Shown: positions 25,619 to 32,488 of the stretch, in pieces | Layout: each line of letters starts with the position of its first letter | Numbering within the stretch: the first letter of the stretch is position 1 | Assembly (NCBI GenBank): GCA_947452295.1 | Contig: CANGCK010000028.1 | Coordinates: forward strand, 1 to 41,264 | Reading direction: 5' to 3' | Source: Sphingobacteriia bacterium | GTDB lineage: Bacteria; Bacteroidota; Bacteroidia; Chitinophagales; Chitinophagaceae | DNA: 41,264 bases | Made by a program: the position numbers and the translations under genes | The notes under the pieces: generated by a model | What the model saw: the letters and a program-made list of their open reading frames with translations, nothing else | Databases searched by the model: none | What the model was told of the DNA's origin: nothing

Positions 25619-25649
25619 AAAAAAAATCCTGCTTTTTAGAGCAGGATTT
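25619..25649 (-). terminator. Terminator of rpmE
   Basis: A 10-bp stem, AAATCCTGCT at 25624-25633 with its complement at 25640-25649 and a 6-nt loop, is followed on minus by a T run (25619-25626). It lies 20 bp after the rpmE stop. Confidence 0.9.
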
Positions 25650-25667
25650 ATATAAAATGAAATTGAA

Positions 25668-25919
25668 CTAGTCTTTTTTCGCGTAACGCTTCTTGAACTT
25701 GTCAATTCTACCCGCTGTATCAACCAATACATTTTTACCAGTGTAAAAAGGGTGAGAAGTATTAGAAATCTCCAATTTAATAACCGGATATTCTTTACCA
25801 TCTTCCCATAAAATGGTTTCTTTTGTTTGCGCTGTAGATTTACTCAAGAAAGCAGTACCATTACTCATGTCTTTGAAAACAACAAAACGATAACTTTCTG
25901 GATGGATACCTTGTTTCAT
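25668..25919 (-). CDS. rpmE2: 50S ribosomal protein L31, type B
   Basis: 83 aa, with the L31 start [17 protein letters not shown] and the type B features [11 protein letters not shown] and [10 protein letters not shown]. It has no zinc-binding Cys set, so it is the zinc-independent form. Flanked by its own promoter, a leader hairpin and a terminator. Confidence 0.97.
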   Translation of the reverse strand: MKQGIHPESYRFVVFKDMSNGTAFLSKSTAQTKETILWEDGKEYPVIKLEISNTSHPFYTGKNVLVDTAGRIDKFKKRYAKKD

Positions 25920-25936
25920 ATTTATTTGTTTAGGTT

Positions 25937-25954
25937 ATACGGATTTGGCCGTAT
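25937..25954 (-). promoter_or_regulatory. Hairpin in the rpmE leader
   Basis: ATACGG at 25937-25942 pairs with CCGTAT at 25949-25954 within the roughly 55-nt leader between the -7 element (25977-25984) and the ATG at 25919. A small leader hairpin before a ribosomal-protein gene may be an autoregulatory site for L31; this is inference. Confidence 0.45.
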
Positions 25955-25976
25955 GATTATTTAAAAATTTGGAAAG

Positions 25977-25984
25977 CAAAATTA
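25977..25984 (-). promoter_or_regulatory. Candidate -7 element of rpmE
   Basis: CAAAATTA on plus is TAATTTTG on minus, matching TAnnTTTG, about 57 nt before the rpmE ATG. Confidence 0.6.
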
Positions 25985-26030
25985 ATACTTTTTAGCCGCT
26001 TAACCAAATTCAGGCTATTTAAATTGATAA

Positions 26031-26522
26031 TTAGCTCTTCATATTTACATATTGAAGCGGAATTCCAAATCCTCCTGCATTACATTTTGCGATAATATCT
26101 TGTAAATCATCTATTTTTTTACCGGTTACCCGTATAATATCATCCATAATTGCAGCCTGAACTTTAGAACCACTGTCTTTAATCATTTTTACAATCTTCT
26201 TAGCATCGTCCTGCTTTAACCCATTTCTTACAGGTACTTCTTTTTTAACTACTTTACCACTAGGGTAAGCATCTTTTGAAAAATCAAAAGCACTACCATC
26301 AATCCCTTGTTTCATTGATCGGCTAATAAGCACATCAATTAACTGTTTCATTTGCATTTCACTGCCTACTTCTAAGGAAACGATGTAGTCTTTTTTATTC
26401 AATTCAACTTTTACTGGCGTATCCCTAAAATCATATCTACCTGCAATTTCTTTTTTCACCGTGTTAATGGCATTGTCTAATACTTGTAAATCTACCGCGC
26501 TGGCAATATCAAAAGATGGCAT
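26031..26522 (-). CDS. yajQ: YajQ family nucleotide-binding protein
   Basis: 163 aa, with the start MPSFDIASAVDLQVLDNAIN and the motif EIAGRYDFRDTPVKVEL. KKIVKMIKDSGSKVQAAI and the end NAGGFGIPLQYVN are also typical. Two ferredoxin-like domains are expected. Some homologues bind cyclic di-GMP; whether this one does cannot be told from sequence. It has its own -7 element (26539-26546) and lies downstream of lgt on the same strand. Confidence 0.94.
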   Translation of the reverse strand: MPSFDIASAVDLQVLDNAINTVKKEIAGRYDFRDTPVKVELNKKDYIVSLEVGSEMQMKQLIDVLISRSMKQGIDGSAFDFSKDAYPSGKVVKKEVPVRNGLKQDDAKKIVKMIKDSGSKVQAAIMDDIIRVTGKKIDDLQDIIAKCNAGGFGIPLQYVNMKS

Positions 26523-26538
26523 ATTTATTATTTTATTA

Positions 26539-26546
26539 CAAAATTA
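26539..26546 (-). promoter_or_regulatory. Candidate -7 element of yajQ
   Basis: CAAAATTA on plus is TAATTTTG on minus, 16 nt before the yajQ ATG. Confidence 0.6.
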
Positions 26547-26589
26547 CTGTACTCACTTTAATTTTCCATTGAACATTTTAAGGACTCAT

Positions 26590-27750
26590 TTAAGAGGGCT
26601 TATCCGATTTTAACCGGTATTTTTTGGTGGAGAAAACAAATAATACAATACCTAAAATAATTAAGGTAAATGAAATCAATTCAGCTTGTGTTGGATTGAA
26701 TAACATATTATACTTTGTATTAACCCTGATTTTTTCTATTAAAAAACGTTCCAATCCATTAAATATTAAGTAGCAACTGAACAATTGTCCGGGTACTTTA
26801 ATTTTCTTTCTCAACATCCACAATACCCCAAATAATAACAGGCAAATAATTATTTCGTACAGAGGTGTAGGATAAACAGGTAAGGGCAATTGATTACAGT
26901 AATTACCTACGCAGTCTTTTATAGGTATTCCCTCTCCTACTACATTGTGTGGATATTGGTAAGCCCATAAAAAATCGGGCATCCAACTAAAGGGCTTGGG
27001 CTGTGTATTTACTATTCCCCAATCGCCATCACCACTTACCTGGCAACCAATTCTTCCCAATGCATAGGCCAACATCATTGTAGTTGCCATGGCATCCAAC
27101 AAATGAATAATGGTGATATTATGTTTTTTAGCATACAAAAGAATTGCAATACCTGCACAAATTAAACCACCATAAAAAGTAAGCCCACTGAATGAAATTA
27201 AAGCGCCAATTGGGTCAGCAGCAAAATCAGTCCAATTTTCGAGGTTGTGAAATATTTTAGCCCCTAAAAATCCAAACAAAGCAGCATACAATACAATATC
27301 TCCTACCCGATCATGTGGCCAAATTCTTACGATTCGCTCTTCAGGCTTATTTAACTTTTGCTTGTTTTTTTCCCACCATTTTATTGCGATAAAAACAATT
27401 GCAACTAAAATTCCAGTTAACACATTGCCATTGCCAGATAATATAAATGCAGGTGGATTATTTAATGCATCAGGTATGGTAAATGCACCAATGATTTTAA
27501 ATCCAAAAACAAAACCCAATAAACCGTTTAACAATAACTCTGTAATACTTGCAGGCTGGCCAATCATTATTTTTTCTTCTGAGAAAGTAAATAGCCCCTG
27601 TTGTTGCTTTCTTTTTAGTTCGAGGGTTAATACCCATGCACAAATAATAAAAGCCATTGCTACAAAAAAACCAAAAGAATTAACCAATTTCAATCCGGTA
27701 ATTTCTATACCAAAAAGATCTTTAAACGCGTAATATAAATTGGGATACAT
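26590..27750 (-). CDS. lgt: Prolipoprotein diacylglyceryl transferase
   Basis: Inner-membrane enzyme that adds diacylglycerol to the lipobox Cys of lipoproteins. It has seven or more hydrophobic segments. Conserved parts are FGFFVAMAFI, DIVLYAALFGFLGAKIFH, SGLTFYGGLICAG with the family's catalytic-region Tyr, YALGRIGCQVSGDGDWG (the Lgt signature region), YPTPLYEI and GLERFLIEKIRVN. It is longer (386 aa) than the ~280 aa of proteobacterial Lgt, with extra loops that are common in Bacteroidota forms. The DUF3347 lipoprotein in this window would be a substrate. Confidence 0.94.
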   Translation of the reverse strand: MYPNLYYAFKDLFGIEITGLKLVNSFGFFVAMAFIICAWVLTLELKRKQQQGLFTFSEEKIMIGQPASITELLLNGLLGFVFGFKIIGAFTIPDALNNPPAFILSGNGNVLTGILVAIVFIAIKWWEKNKQKLNKPEERIVRIWPHDRVGDIVLYAALFGFLGAKIFHNLENWTDFAADPIGALISFSGLTFYGGLICAGIAILLYAKKHNITIIHLLDAMATTMMLAYALGRIGCQVSGDGDWGIVNTQPKPFSWMPDFLWAYQYPHNVVGEGIPIKDCVGNYCNQLPLPVYPTPLYEIIICLLLFGVLWMLRKKIKVPGQLFSCYLIFNGLERFLIEKIRVNTKYNMLFNPTQAELISFTLIILGIVLFVFSTKKYRLKSDKPS

Positions 27751-27804
27751 ATAGCTCTATTAAGATTTAAACAAATTGAGTTGCAATGTAATTAGAAAAC
27801 TGCT

Positions 27805-27834
27805 AAAAAAGCAAGGCCTCACAAAAGTGAGGCC
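27805..27834 (-). terminator. Terminator of the bacilliredoxin gene
   Basis: GGCCTCAC at 27815-27822 pairs with GTGAGGCC at 27827-27834 around AAAA. On minus this is followed after TTGC by six T (27805-27810). It lies 36 bp past the bacilliredoxin stop. Confidence 0.85.
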
Positions 27835-27869
27835 CGTACTTACTAACCCATCTAAAAACTAAGCTAAAA

Positions 27870-28286
27870 TTAATTACAATGCTCGTTGAAAACAGCAATT
27901 AAATGCTGTGCAATTACTTGTGCAGGACGACCTTCTATTTGATGACGTTCTACCATACTAACCAATGCACCATCTTTAAATAATGCAATAGCTGGTGATG
28001 ATGGAGGATAAGGCAATGATAATTCTCTTACCTTATTTACCGCTTCAATATCAAAGCCTGCAAAGCTTGTAGCTAAACGATCCGGACGCTTAACAGCATT
28101 TTGTACAGCCATTACAACACCTGGTCTACAAGTACCTGCTGCACATCCACAAACTGAATTAATTACTACCAATGTAGTACCATCTTGATTCAAAGTGTTT
28201 TCTACATCAGTTGCTGATAACATCTCACTAAAACCTTCTTCTGTTAATTCTGCCTTCATTGGCATTACTATTTCCGCTGGATACAT
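27870..28286 (-). CDS. BrxA/BrxB family bacilliredoxin
   Basis: Thioredoxin-fold protein of 138 aa (YphP/DUF1094 family) that removes bacillithiol from mixed disulfides. It has the CGC active site and a third Cys (VCGCAAGTCRPG, C46, C48 and C53 from this start), followed by SLPYPPSSPAIALFKDG and MVERHQIEGR. A GTG at 28292 extends the frame, but the ATG at 28286 (MYPAEIV) is the usual start. It is divergent from the hsp20 gene. With bshB1 nearby it points to bacillithiol as the main low-molecular-weight thiol. Confidence 0.93.
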   Translation of the reverse strand: MYPAEIVMPMKAELTEEGFSEMLSATDVENTLNQDGTTLVVINSVCGCAAGTCRPGVVMAVQNAVKRPDRLATSFAGFDIEAVNKVRELSLPYPPSSPAIALFKDGALVSMVERHQIEGRPAQVIAQHLIAVFNEHCN

Positions 28287-28357
28287 ACTCACTTTATTTA
28301 TATTACGAAGATAAAGATTTCCCTGAAATGGAAAAAATAGAGTTCAATAAATGCCAC

Positions 28358-28467
28358 AATGTCGCTAAATTAAGAAATAAACGGACATAATGTCGTATTT
28401 AAATTATATTTTACGTCATTTTAGTCCTAAAAACAAGCCATTTTTCAAATGGTATAGCATTTGAAAA
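28358..28467. promoter_or_regulatory. Regulatory region upstream of hsp20 (palindrome, repeated core, hairpin)
   Basis: AATGTCG occurs at 28358-28364 and 28389-28395. The second lies in the palindrome GACAT-A-ATGTC (28384-28394). Further on, TTTTCAAATG (28442-28451) pairs with CATTTGAAAA (28458-28467) around a 6-nt loop, about 37 nt before the ATG. No exact TAnnTTTG was found toward hsp20, only TAGCATTTG with one extra base (28455-28463). The elements may serve hsp20, the divergent bacilliredoxin gene, or both. Confidence 0.45.
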
Positions 28468-28504
28468 TATATATTCATTCTAAACAATTAAAAAATTAAG
28501 CAAC

Positions 28505-28927
28505 ATGTCAATCTTAAAACAACACAACAGCAACTTATTGAATGAAATTTTTAACACTTTTCCAGCGAATTGGGGTAGAGATGTACAAACAACAAATGCC
28601 TTATTACCAGCAGTAAACATTCACGAGACCAATGATGCTTACCATGCAGAATTAGTTGCACCTGGAAGAGAGAAAACAAATTTCAGCATTCAAGTAGAAA
28701 AAGGTTTATTAACAGTAAGCTATGAAAATAAAGATGCTGTAGAACAACCCAAATACAAAACAATCATCAGAGAATTTTCATTTCAAAACTTTAAAAGAAG
28801 TTTTACCATAGATGAAACAATCAATACAGAAGCTATTCAGGCAAATTATGAAAACGGAATATTGAAATTATTACTACCAAAAAAGGAAGAAGTAAAAATT
28901 GTACCCAAAGAAATAACTATTCAATAA
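28505..28927 (+). CDS. Small heat-shock protein, Hsp20/alpha-crystallin family
   Basis: ATP-independent holding chaperone, 140 aa. The alpha-crystallin domain spans about 35-130, with LLPAVNIHETNDAYHAELVA, GLLTVSYENK, FQNFKRSFTIDETIN and the closing YENGILKLLLPKKE, an A-x-x-x-NGxL-type motif. A short C-terminal extension ends KIVPKEITIQ and contains an IxI/V-like stretch. Flanked by a complex upstream region and a strong terminator, so it is monocistronic. Confidence 0.94.
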   Translation: MSILKQHNSNLLNEIFNTFPANWGRDVQTTNALLPAVNIHETNDAYHAELVAPGREKTNFSIQVEKGLLTVSYENKDAVEQPKYKTIIREFSFQNFKRSFTIDETINTEAIQANYENGILKLLLPKKEEVKIVPKEITIQ

Positions 28928-28963
28928 ATGGGTTGGTTTGTACATAGCGTTGGTGAATGGAAG

Positions 28964-28988
28964 GCCCCGAAAATATTCGGGGCTTTTT
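28964..28988 (+). terminator. Terminator of hsp20
   Basis: GCCCCGAA at 28964-28971 pairs with TTCGGGGC at 28976-28983 around AATA, followed by five T. Confidence 0.92.
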
Positions 28989-28995
28989 ACCTATT

Positions 28996-29457
28996 TTATT
29001 GCTGACAATTTACCTTTTGTCGCGTATCAATTATATATTGAATTTTCCATTGTTGATCAATTCGTACTAGCTGAAAGGAATTAACGCCACAGTGACTAAA
29101 CTTACCTTTCCAAAAAAACTGATAGGGCGTCCAAACAACTGCCAGAGGGCCATTTACATGTATGGCTTCTATTGTAATCCGTTCATCGGCGGCATCTTTT
29201 TCTAAGGTTTTAATTTGCGAAACAAAATTTGCTGCCAAATCGGTTTTTACATAGTCATTACCGGACTTATTTTTAGTAATTGTTTGCATTATAGCACTAT
29301 CTGCAAAACAGTTTTTAACCATTTCGCCATCTGCATTTTTCATTCCTTTAAAAAGCTGTTGAATAGTAACTTTAACAGAATCAGTTGCAGACTGAGCGAA
29401 CAATCTATTTCCAACACAAAAATTGAGTAGTGAAAATAAAATAATAAATTTTCTCAT
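28996..29457 (-). CDS. Secreted NTF2-like (SnoaL/DUF4440-type) protein
   Basis: 153 aa with a signal peptide (FIILFSLLNFCVGNRLFAQ) and one NTF2-like cone-shaped domain: VKVTIQQLFKGMKNADGEMV, then VNGPLAVVWTPYQFFWKGKF and FQLVRIDQQWKIQYIIDTR. Such domains bind small ligands or form dimers, and the function cannot be read from the sequence. It starts 4 nt after the stop of the arginine decarboxylase gene, so it is probably co-transcribed with it; a link to polyamines would be guesswork. Confidence 0.85.
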   Translation of the reverse strand: MRKFIILFSLLNFCVGNRLFAQSATDSVKVTIQQLFKGMKNADGEMVKNCFADSAIMQTITKNKSGNDYVKTDLAANFVSQIKTLEKDAADERITIEAIHVNGPLAVVWTPYQFFWKGKFSHCGVNSFQLVRIDQQWKIQYIIDTRQKVNCQQ

Positions 29458-29461
29458 ACAA

Positions 29462-30892
29462 TTATTTAAGATAGCCTAATATTTTTAGCATACTTGCTGC
29501 ACTTTGTTCTTTTGCATAAACCCAATCGATGAGCTTTCCATTTTTATCGTATTCAACAATAACATGTTTAGGAGAAGGTATTAAGCAGTGTTTAATGCCT
29601 CCATAACCGCTAATTTGATCTTGGTATGCTCCAGTATGAAAAAATCCGACGTATAAAGGCTCATTATTAGATGCGGCTTCTTTTTTCTCAGTAGTTTTTA
29701 ATTTAGGTAGAAAAACTTCGTTGATATGTTCTTCCGAATCGTAATAATCGTGGCTATCACAAGTAATACCTCCCAGTACTACCCGATGGTATTCATTATC
29801 CCATTTATTTACTGGCAACATTAAAAATTTCTCTCCAATGCCCCAGGTATCGGGTAATGTGGTTATAAAAGATGAATCAATCATATACCAACACTCGCGA
29901 TCATTTTGAATTTTTTCGCCAATTACACTGTAAATATGGGCCATACTTTCTCCAACAGTATAACTACCAAACTCTGTATAAATATTGGGCATTGGCACTT
30001 TAGCTTTTTTACAAGCTTTTTTGATATTTCCTACTATTTCATTAATCATAAATTGGTAATCGTATTCAAAACCCAATGAATGTTTAATAGGAAAGCCACC
30101 ACCAATATTAATAGAATCTAATTCTGGACATATTTTTTTTAATTGACAATAAAGGTTAATGATTTTGTTCAATTCACTCCAGTAATAAATATCGTCTTTT
30201 ATGCCTTTATTAAGGAAGATATGTAGCATTTTTAATTGAAACTTATGCTCATTCCCTTCAATTTCATCAACATAAAATTCTAAGATATCCTTGGCTCTAA
30301 TACCTAATCTTGAAGTATAAAATGGAAAATTGGGTTCTTCTTCTGCAGCAACGCGAATACCTAATGAGAATGGTGCTTTTACGCTTCTTTTGTACGCATT
30401 CAATTCTTCTTTATTGTCTAAAATTGGGACAACATTCTTAAACCCAGAATTGATCAATTTTGCAATACGTGATGTATATTGTTTCTGTTTATATCCATTG
30501 CAAATAATAAAAGTTTCTTTATTGATTTTACGACGCTGATATAAACGATTAATGATTTCTATATCGTATGCATAGGAAGTTTCTAAGTGAATATTATTCT
30601 TAAGCGCTTCTTCTACGATGAAAGAAAAATGAGAACTTTTAGTACAATAACAATAAAAATATTGCCCTTCATACTTATGTTTTTTAAATGCTTCGGCAAA
30701 CATTTTTTTAGCCTTTTGAATTTGCATACCAATTTTAGGCAGGTACGTTAATTTTAAAGGGGTTCCGTGTTTGTCGATTAATTTTTTGATATCAACACCG
30801 TTGAATTCAAGATAACCTTCATCACTTACTTCAAAACCTTCTTGTGGAAAGTGAAAAGTTTGATTAACCAGAGAGGTGTAGGTATTATTCAT
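29462..30892 (-). CDS. speA: Arginine decarboxylase (Bacteroidota short form)
   Basis: PLP enzyme of the fold III (alanine-racemase-like) decarboxylases, 476 aa, making agmatine from arginine. The probable PLP Lys is in FYCYCTKSSHFSFIV near residue 84. SINIGGGFPIKHS is the glycine loop. IYTEFGSYTVGE, SSFITTLPDTWG, GGITCDSHDYYDSEEHIN (active-site Cys and Asp region) and GFFHTGAYQDQISGYGG follow. It is much shorter than the ~650 aa E. coli SpeA, but this length is usual in the phylum. Its product is the substrate of AguA encoded 5.5 kb away. It has its own -7 element. Confidence 0.87.
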   Translation of the reverse strand: MNNTYTSLVNQTFHFPQEGFEVSDEGYLEFNGVDIKKLIDKHGTPLKLTYLPKIGMQIQKAKKMFAEAFKKHKYEGQYFYCYCTKSSHFSFIVEEALKNNIHLETSYAYDIEIINRLYQRRKINKETFIICNGYKQKQYTSRIAKLINSGFKNVVPILDNKEELNAYKRSVKAPFSLGIRVAAEEEPNFPFYTSRLGIRAKDILEFYVDEIEGNEHKFQLKMLHIFLNKGIKDDIYYWSELNKIINLYCQLKKICPELDSINIGGGFPIKHSLGFEYDYQFMINEIVGNIKKACKKAKVPMPNIYTEFGSYTVGESMAHIYSVIGEKIQNDRECWYMIDSSFITTLPDTWGIGEKFLMLPVNKWDNEYHRVVLGGITCDSHDYYDSEEHINEVFLPKLKTTEKKEAASNNEPLYVGFFHTGAYQDQISGYGGIKHCLIPSPKHVIVEYDKNGKLIDWVYAKEQSAASMLKILGYLK

Positions 30893-30917
30893 TCCGTAGT
30901 ATTTCCTTTTTAGATTG

Positions 30918-30925
30918 CAAAAATA
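30918..30925 (-). promoter_or_regulatory. Candidate -7 element of speA
   Basis: CAAAAATA on plus reads TATTTTTG on minus, 25 nt before the ATG at 30892. Confidence 0.6.
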
Positions 30926-30950
30926 GCCCTTGTAATTGATTATATAACAT

Positions 30951-30982
30951 AAAAAAAGCCGGACGCTAATGCAACCGGCTTT
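30951..30982 (-). terminator. Terminator of the rpmI-rplT unit
   Basis: AAAGCCGG at 30955-30962 pairs with CCGGCTTT at 30975-30982 around a 12-nt loop, followed on minus by a T run (30951-30957). It lies 21 bp past the rplT stop. Confidence 0.9.
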
Positions 30983-31003
30983 GTATACAATATTAATGTA
31001 ACA

Positions 31004-31348
31004 TTATTTTACTGAAGCAACTAAAGCCTTGAAGCTAGCGGGCTCATTCATTGCCAAATCAGCTAAAACTTTACGGTTTAGATCAATTCCTTTTACACTT
31101 AATTTATTAATAAATTGGCTATAAGTTAATCCTTCTTCTCTTACTGCCGCATTAATACGTGCAATCCATAATTGACGATATTCACGCTTTTTTAATTTAC
31201 GGCCTACATAACTATAAGTAAGACCTTTTTCAACGATATTTTTGGCTACGGTATAAACGTTTTTACGTTTACCATAAAAACCTTTTGCTTGGTTAAGGAT
31301 TTTTTTTCTCCTTGCTCTTGATGCTACTGCATTTTTTGAACGTGGCAT
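31004..31348 (-). CDS. rplT: 50S ribosomal protein L20
   Basis: 114 aa, start [20 protein letters not shown], then [21 protein letters not shown] and [19 protein letters not shown]20 binds 23S rRNA early in assembly and in many bacteria represses its own operon. It follows rpmI by 62 bp. Confidence 0.98.
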   Translation of the reverse strand: MPRSKNAVASRARRKKILNQAKGFYGKRKNVYTVAKNIVEKGLTYSYVGRKLKKREYRQLWIARINAAVREEGLTYSQFINKLSVKGIDLNRKVLADLAMNEPASFKALVASVK

Positions 31349-31410
31349 ACTAAAATGATTTAAAGTTAGCTGAGCTAACGGTGATGAATAATCTGTTTAA
31401 AAGCGGCGTA

Positions 31411-31611
31411 TTAACCTTTAAGGCGTAATAAGCGTAGAACGAAATCCTTGTTAGTAGAACCAACAATACCTTTTTGTCTAAGTGCACGCTTACGCTTCTT
31501 AGATTTTTTGGTAAGGATGTGACGCTTGAAAGCTTTTTGGAAACTGATTTCTCCGGTACCGGTCACTTTAAAACGCTTTTTAGCGCTGGAGTTTGTTTTA
31601 ACTTTTGGCAT
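31411..31611 (-). CDS. rpmI: 50S ribosomal protein L35
   Basis: 66 aa, start [20 protein letters not shown], then [20 protein letters not shown]. Standard partner of rplT. It is preceded by a structured leader and a separate -7 element rather than directly by infC. Confidence 0.98.
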   Translation of the reverse strand: MPKVKTNSSAKKRFKVTGTGEISFQKAFKRHILTKKSKKRKRALRQKGIVGSTNKDFVLRLLRLKG

Positions 31612-31615
31612 TTAA

Positions 31616-31663
31616 ATAATCTTATTAAGATTATACCCTGCTGGCGCCACACCACCGGGTGTG
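31616..31663 (-). promoter_or_regulatory. Structured leader before rpmI
   Basis: Two hairpins lie in the roughly 80-nt leader: CACACC (31648-31653) with GGTGTG (31658-31663), and ATAATCTTA (31616-31624) with TAAGATTAT (31626-31634) ending 4 nt before the ATG. GGCGCC (31643-31648) could give alternative pairing. A leader here is a plausible L20 autoregulatory site. Confidence 0.5.
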
Positions 31664-31697
31664 AACTTGTTTGGCCTTACGGGAAAATTTTGGATTG

Positions 31698-31705
31698 CAA
31701 AACTA
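31698..31705 (-). promoter_or_regulatory. Candidate internal promoter of rpmI-rplT
   Basis: CAAAACTA on plus reads TAGTTTTG on minus, matching TAnnTTTG, 86 nt before the rpmI ATG and well after the infC stop at 31856. Confidence 0.6.
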
Positions 31706-31793
31706 AGAAAAAAAGATGAAAATCAACAGTTGAAATTCAAAATAAATGATAATTGACAGGGATTAATTAACAATTAGCAACGAAAATCACCCA

Positions 31794-31849
31794 TTATCAA
31801 TTATCAATTATCAATTATCAATTATCAATTATCAATTACCCATTATCAA
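31794..31849. repeat. TTATCAA heptamer array between infC and rpmI
   Basis: Six perfect TTATCAA units (31794-31835), a variant TTACCCA, then another TTATCAA. The array ends a few bases from the infC stop. It shares its unit with the array at 14541-14603. Confidence 0.9.
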
Positions 31850-31855
31850 TTACTC

Positions 31856-32437
31856 CTAGCTTTTTGGCTTAGACTTTCCTGTTTTAGGAGTAAATATGGC
31901 AAACATACGCTTACCCTCTAGCTTTGGCATACTCTCTAAAGTACCCGCTTCGGCCAAACGTTCTGCAAATTTCAATAAAAGCAATTGTCCTCTATCTTGA
32001 AACATAATAGCACGCCCCTTAAATTGTACATAAGCTTTCACCTTATTGCCTTCTTTCAAGAAATTTTCGGCATGTTTCGCTTTAAAGTTAAAGTCATGAT
32101 CATCCGTACTAGGCGTAAAGCGAATCTCTTTGATTTCACTTTGCTTAGAATTGGCTTTCATTTCCTTTTCTTTCTTCTTCTTTTCGTATAAGAATTTTTT
32201 ATAATCAATCACTTTACATACAGGAGGATCAGCTGTTGGTGATATTTCCACCAAATCGAGCTCCTGTTCTTGAGCAATTTTCAATGCATCTTGGGTAGAA
32301 TAAATACCTACTTCTACATTGTCTCCTACTAAACGTATTTGTGGAACCCGTATTCTATCATTAATTCTATGCTCAGGCTCGGGCTGCCTGTTAAATCTTG
32401 GATTAAATCTTCCTCCGCCTCTTGGTGGTAATGCCAT
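31856..32437 (-). CDS. infC: Translation initiation factor IF-3
   Basis: 193 aa. Both IF-3 domains are clear: RINDRIRVPQIRLVGDNVEV with LDLVEISPTADPPVCKVIDY (N-domain) and IKEIRFTPSTDDHDFNFKAK with VKAYVQFKGRAI (C-domain). A short N-terminal extension MALPPRGGGRFNPRFNRQPE is Gly/Arg rich. The basic linker KKKKEKEMKANSKQ is normal. It follows thrS by 51 bp in the classic order thrS-infC-rpmI-rplT. The start appears to be ATG, not the rare AUU known from E. coli. Confidence 0.97.
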   Translation of the reverse strand: MALPPRGGGRFNPRFNRQPEPEHRINDRIRVPQIRLVGDNVEVGIYSTQDALKIAQEQELDLVEISPTADPPVCKVIDYKKFLYEKKKKEKEMKANSKQSEIKEIRFTPSTDDHDFNFKAKHAENFLKEGNKVKAYVQFKGRAIMFQDRGQLLLLKFAERLAEAGTLESMPKLEGKRMFAIFTPKTGKSKPKS

Positions 32438-32488
32438 TAAAACTTATTTGGTTAAAAAATTTTAGTAAATATACATACAATAAATGAA

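Noticed and set aside
29462..30892. Diaminopimelate or ornithine decarboxylase
   Set aside because: Same fold, but YCTKSSHF and SSFITTLPDTWG fit the Bacteroidota arginine decarboxylase group, and AguA/AguB nearby need agmatine.
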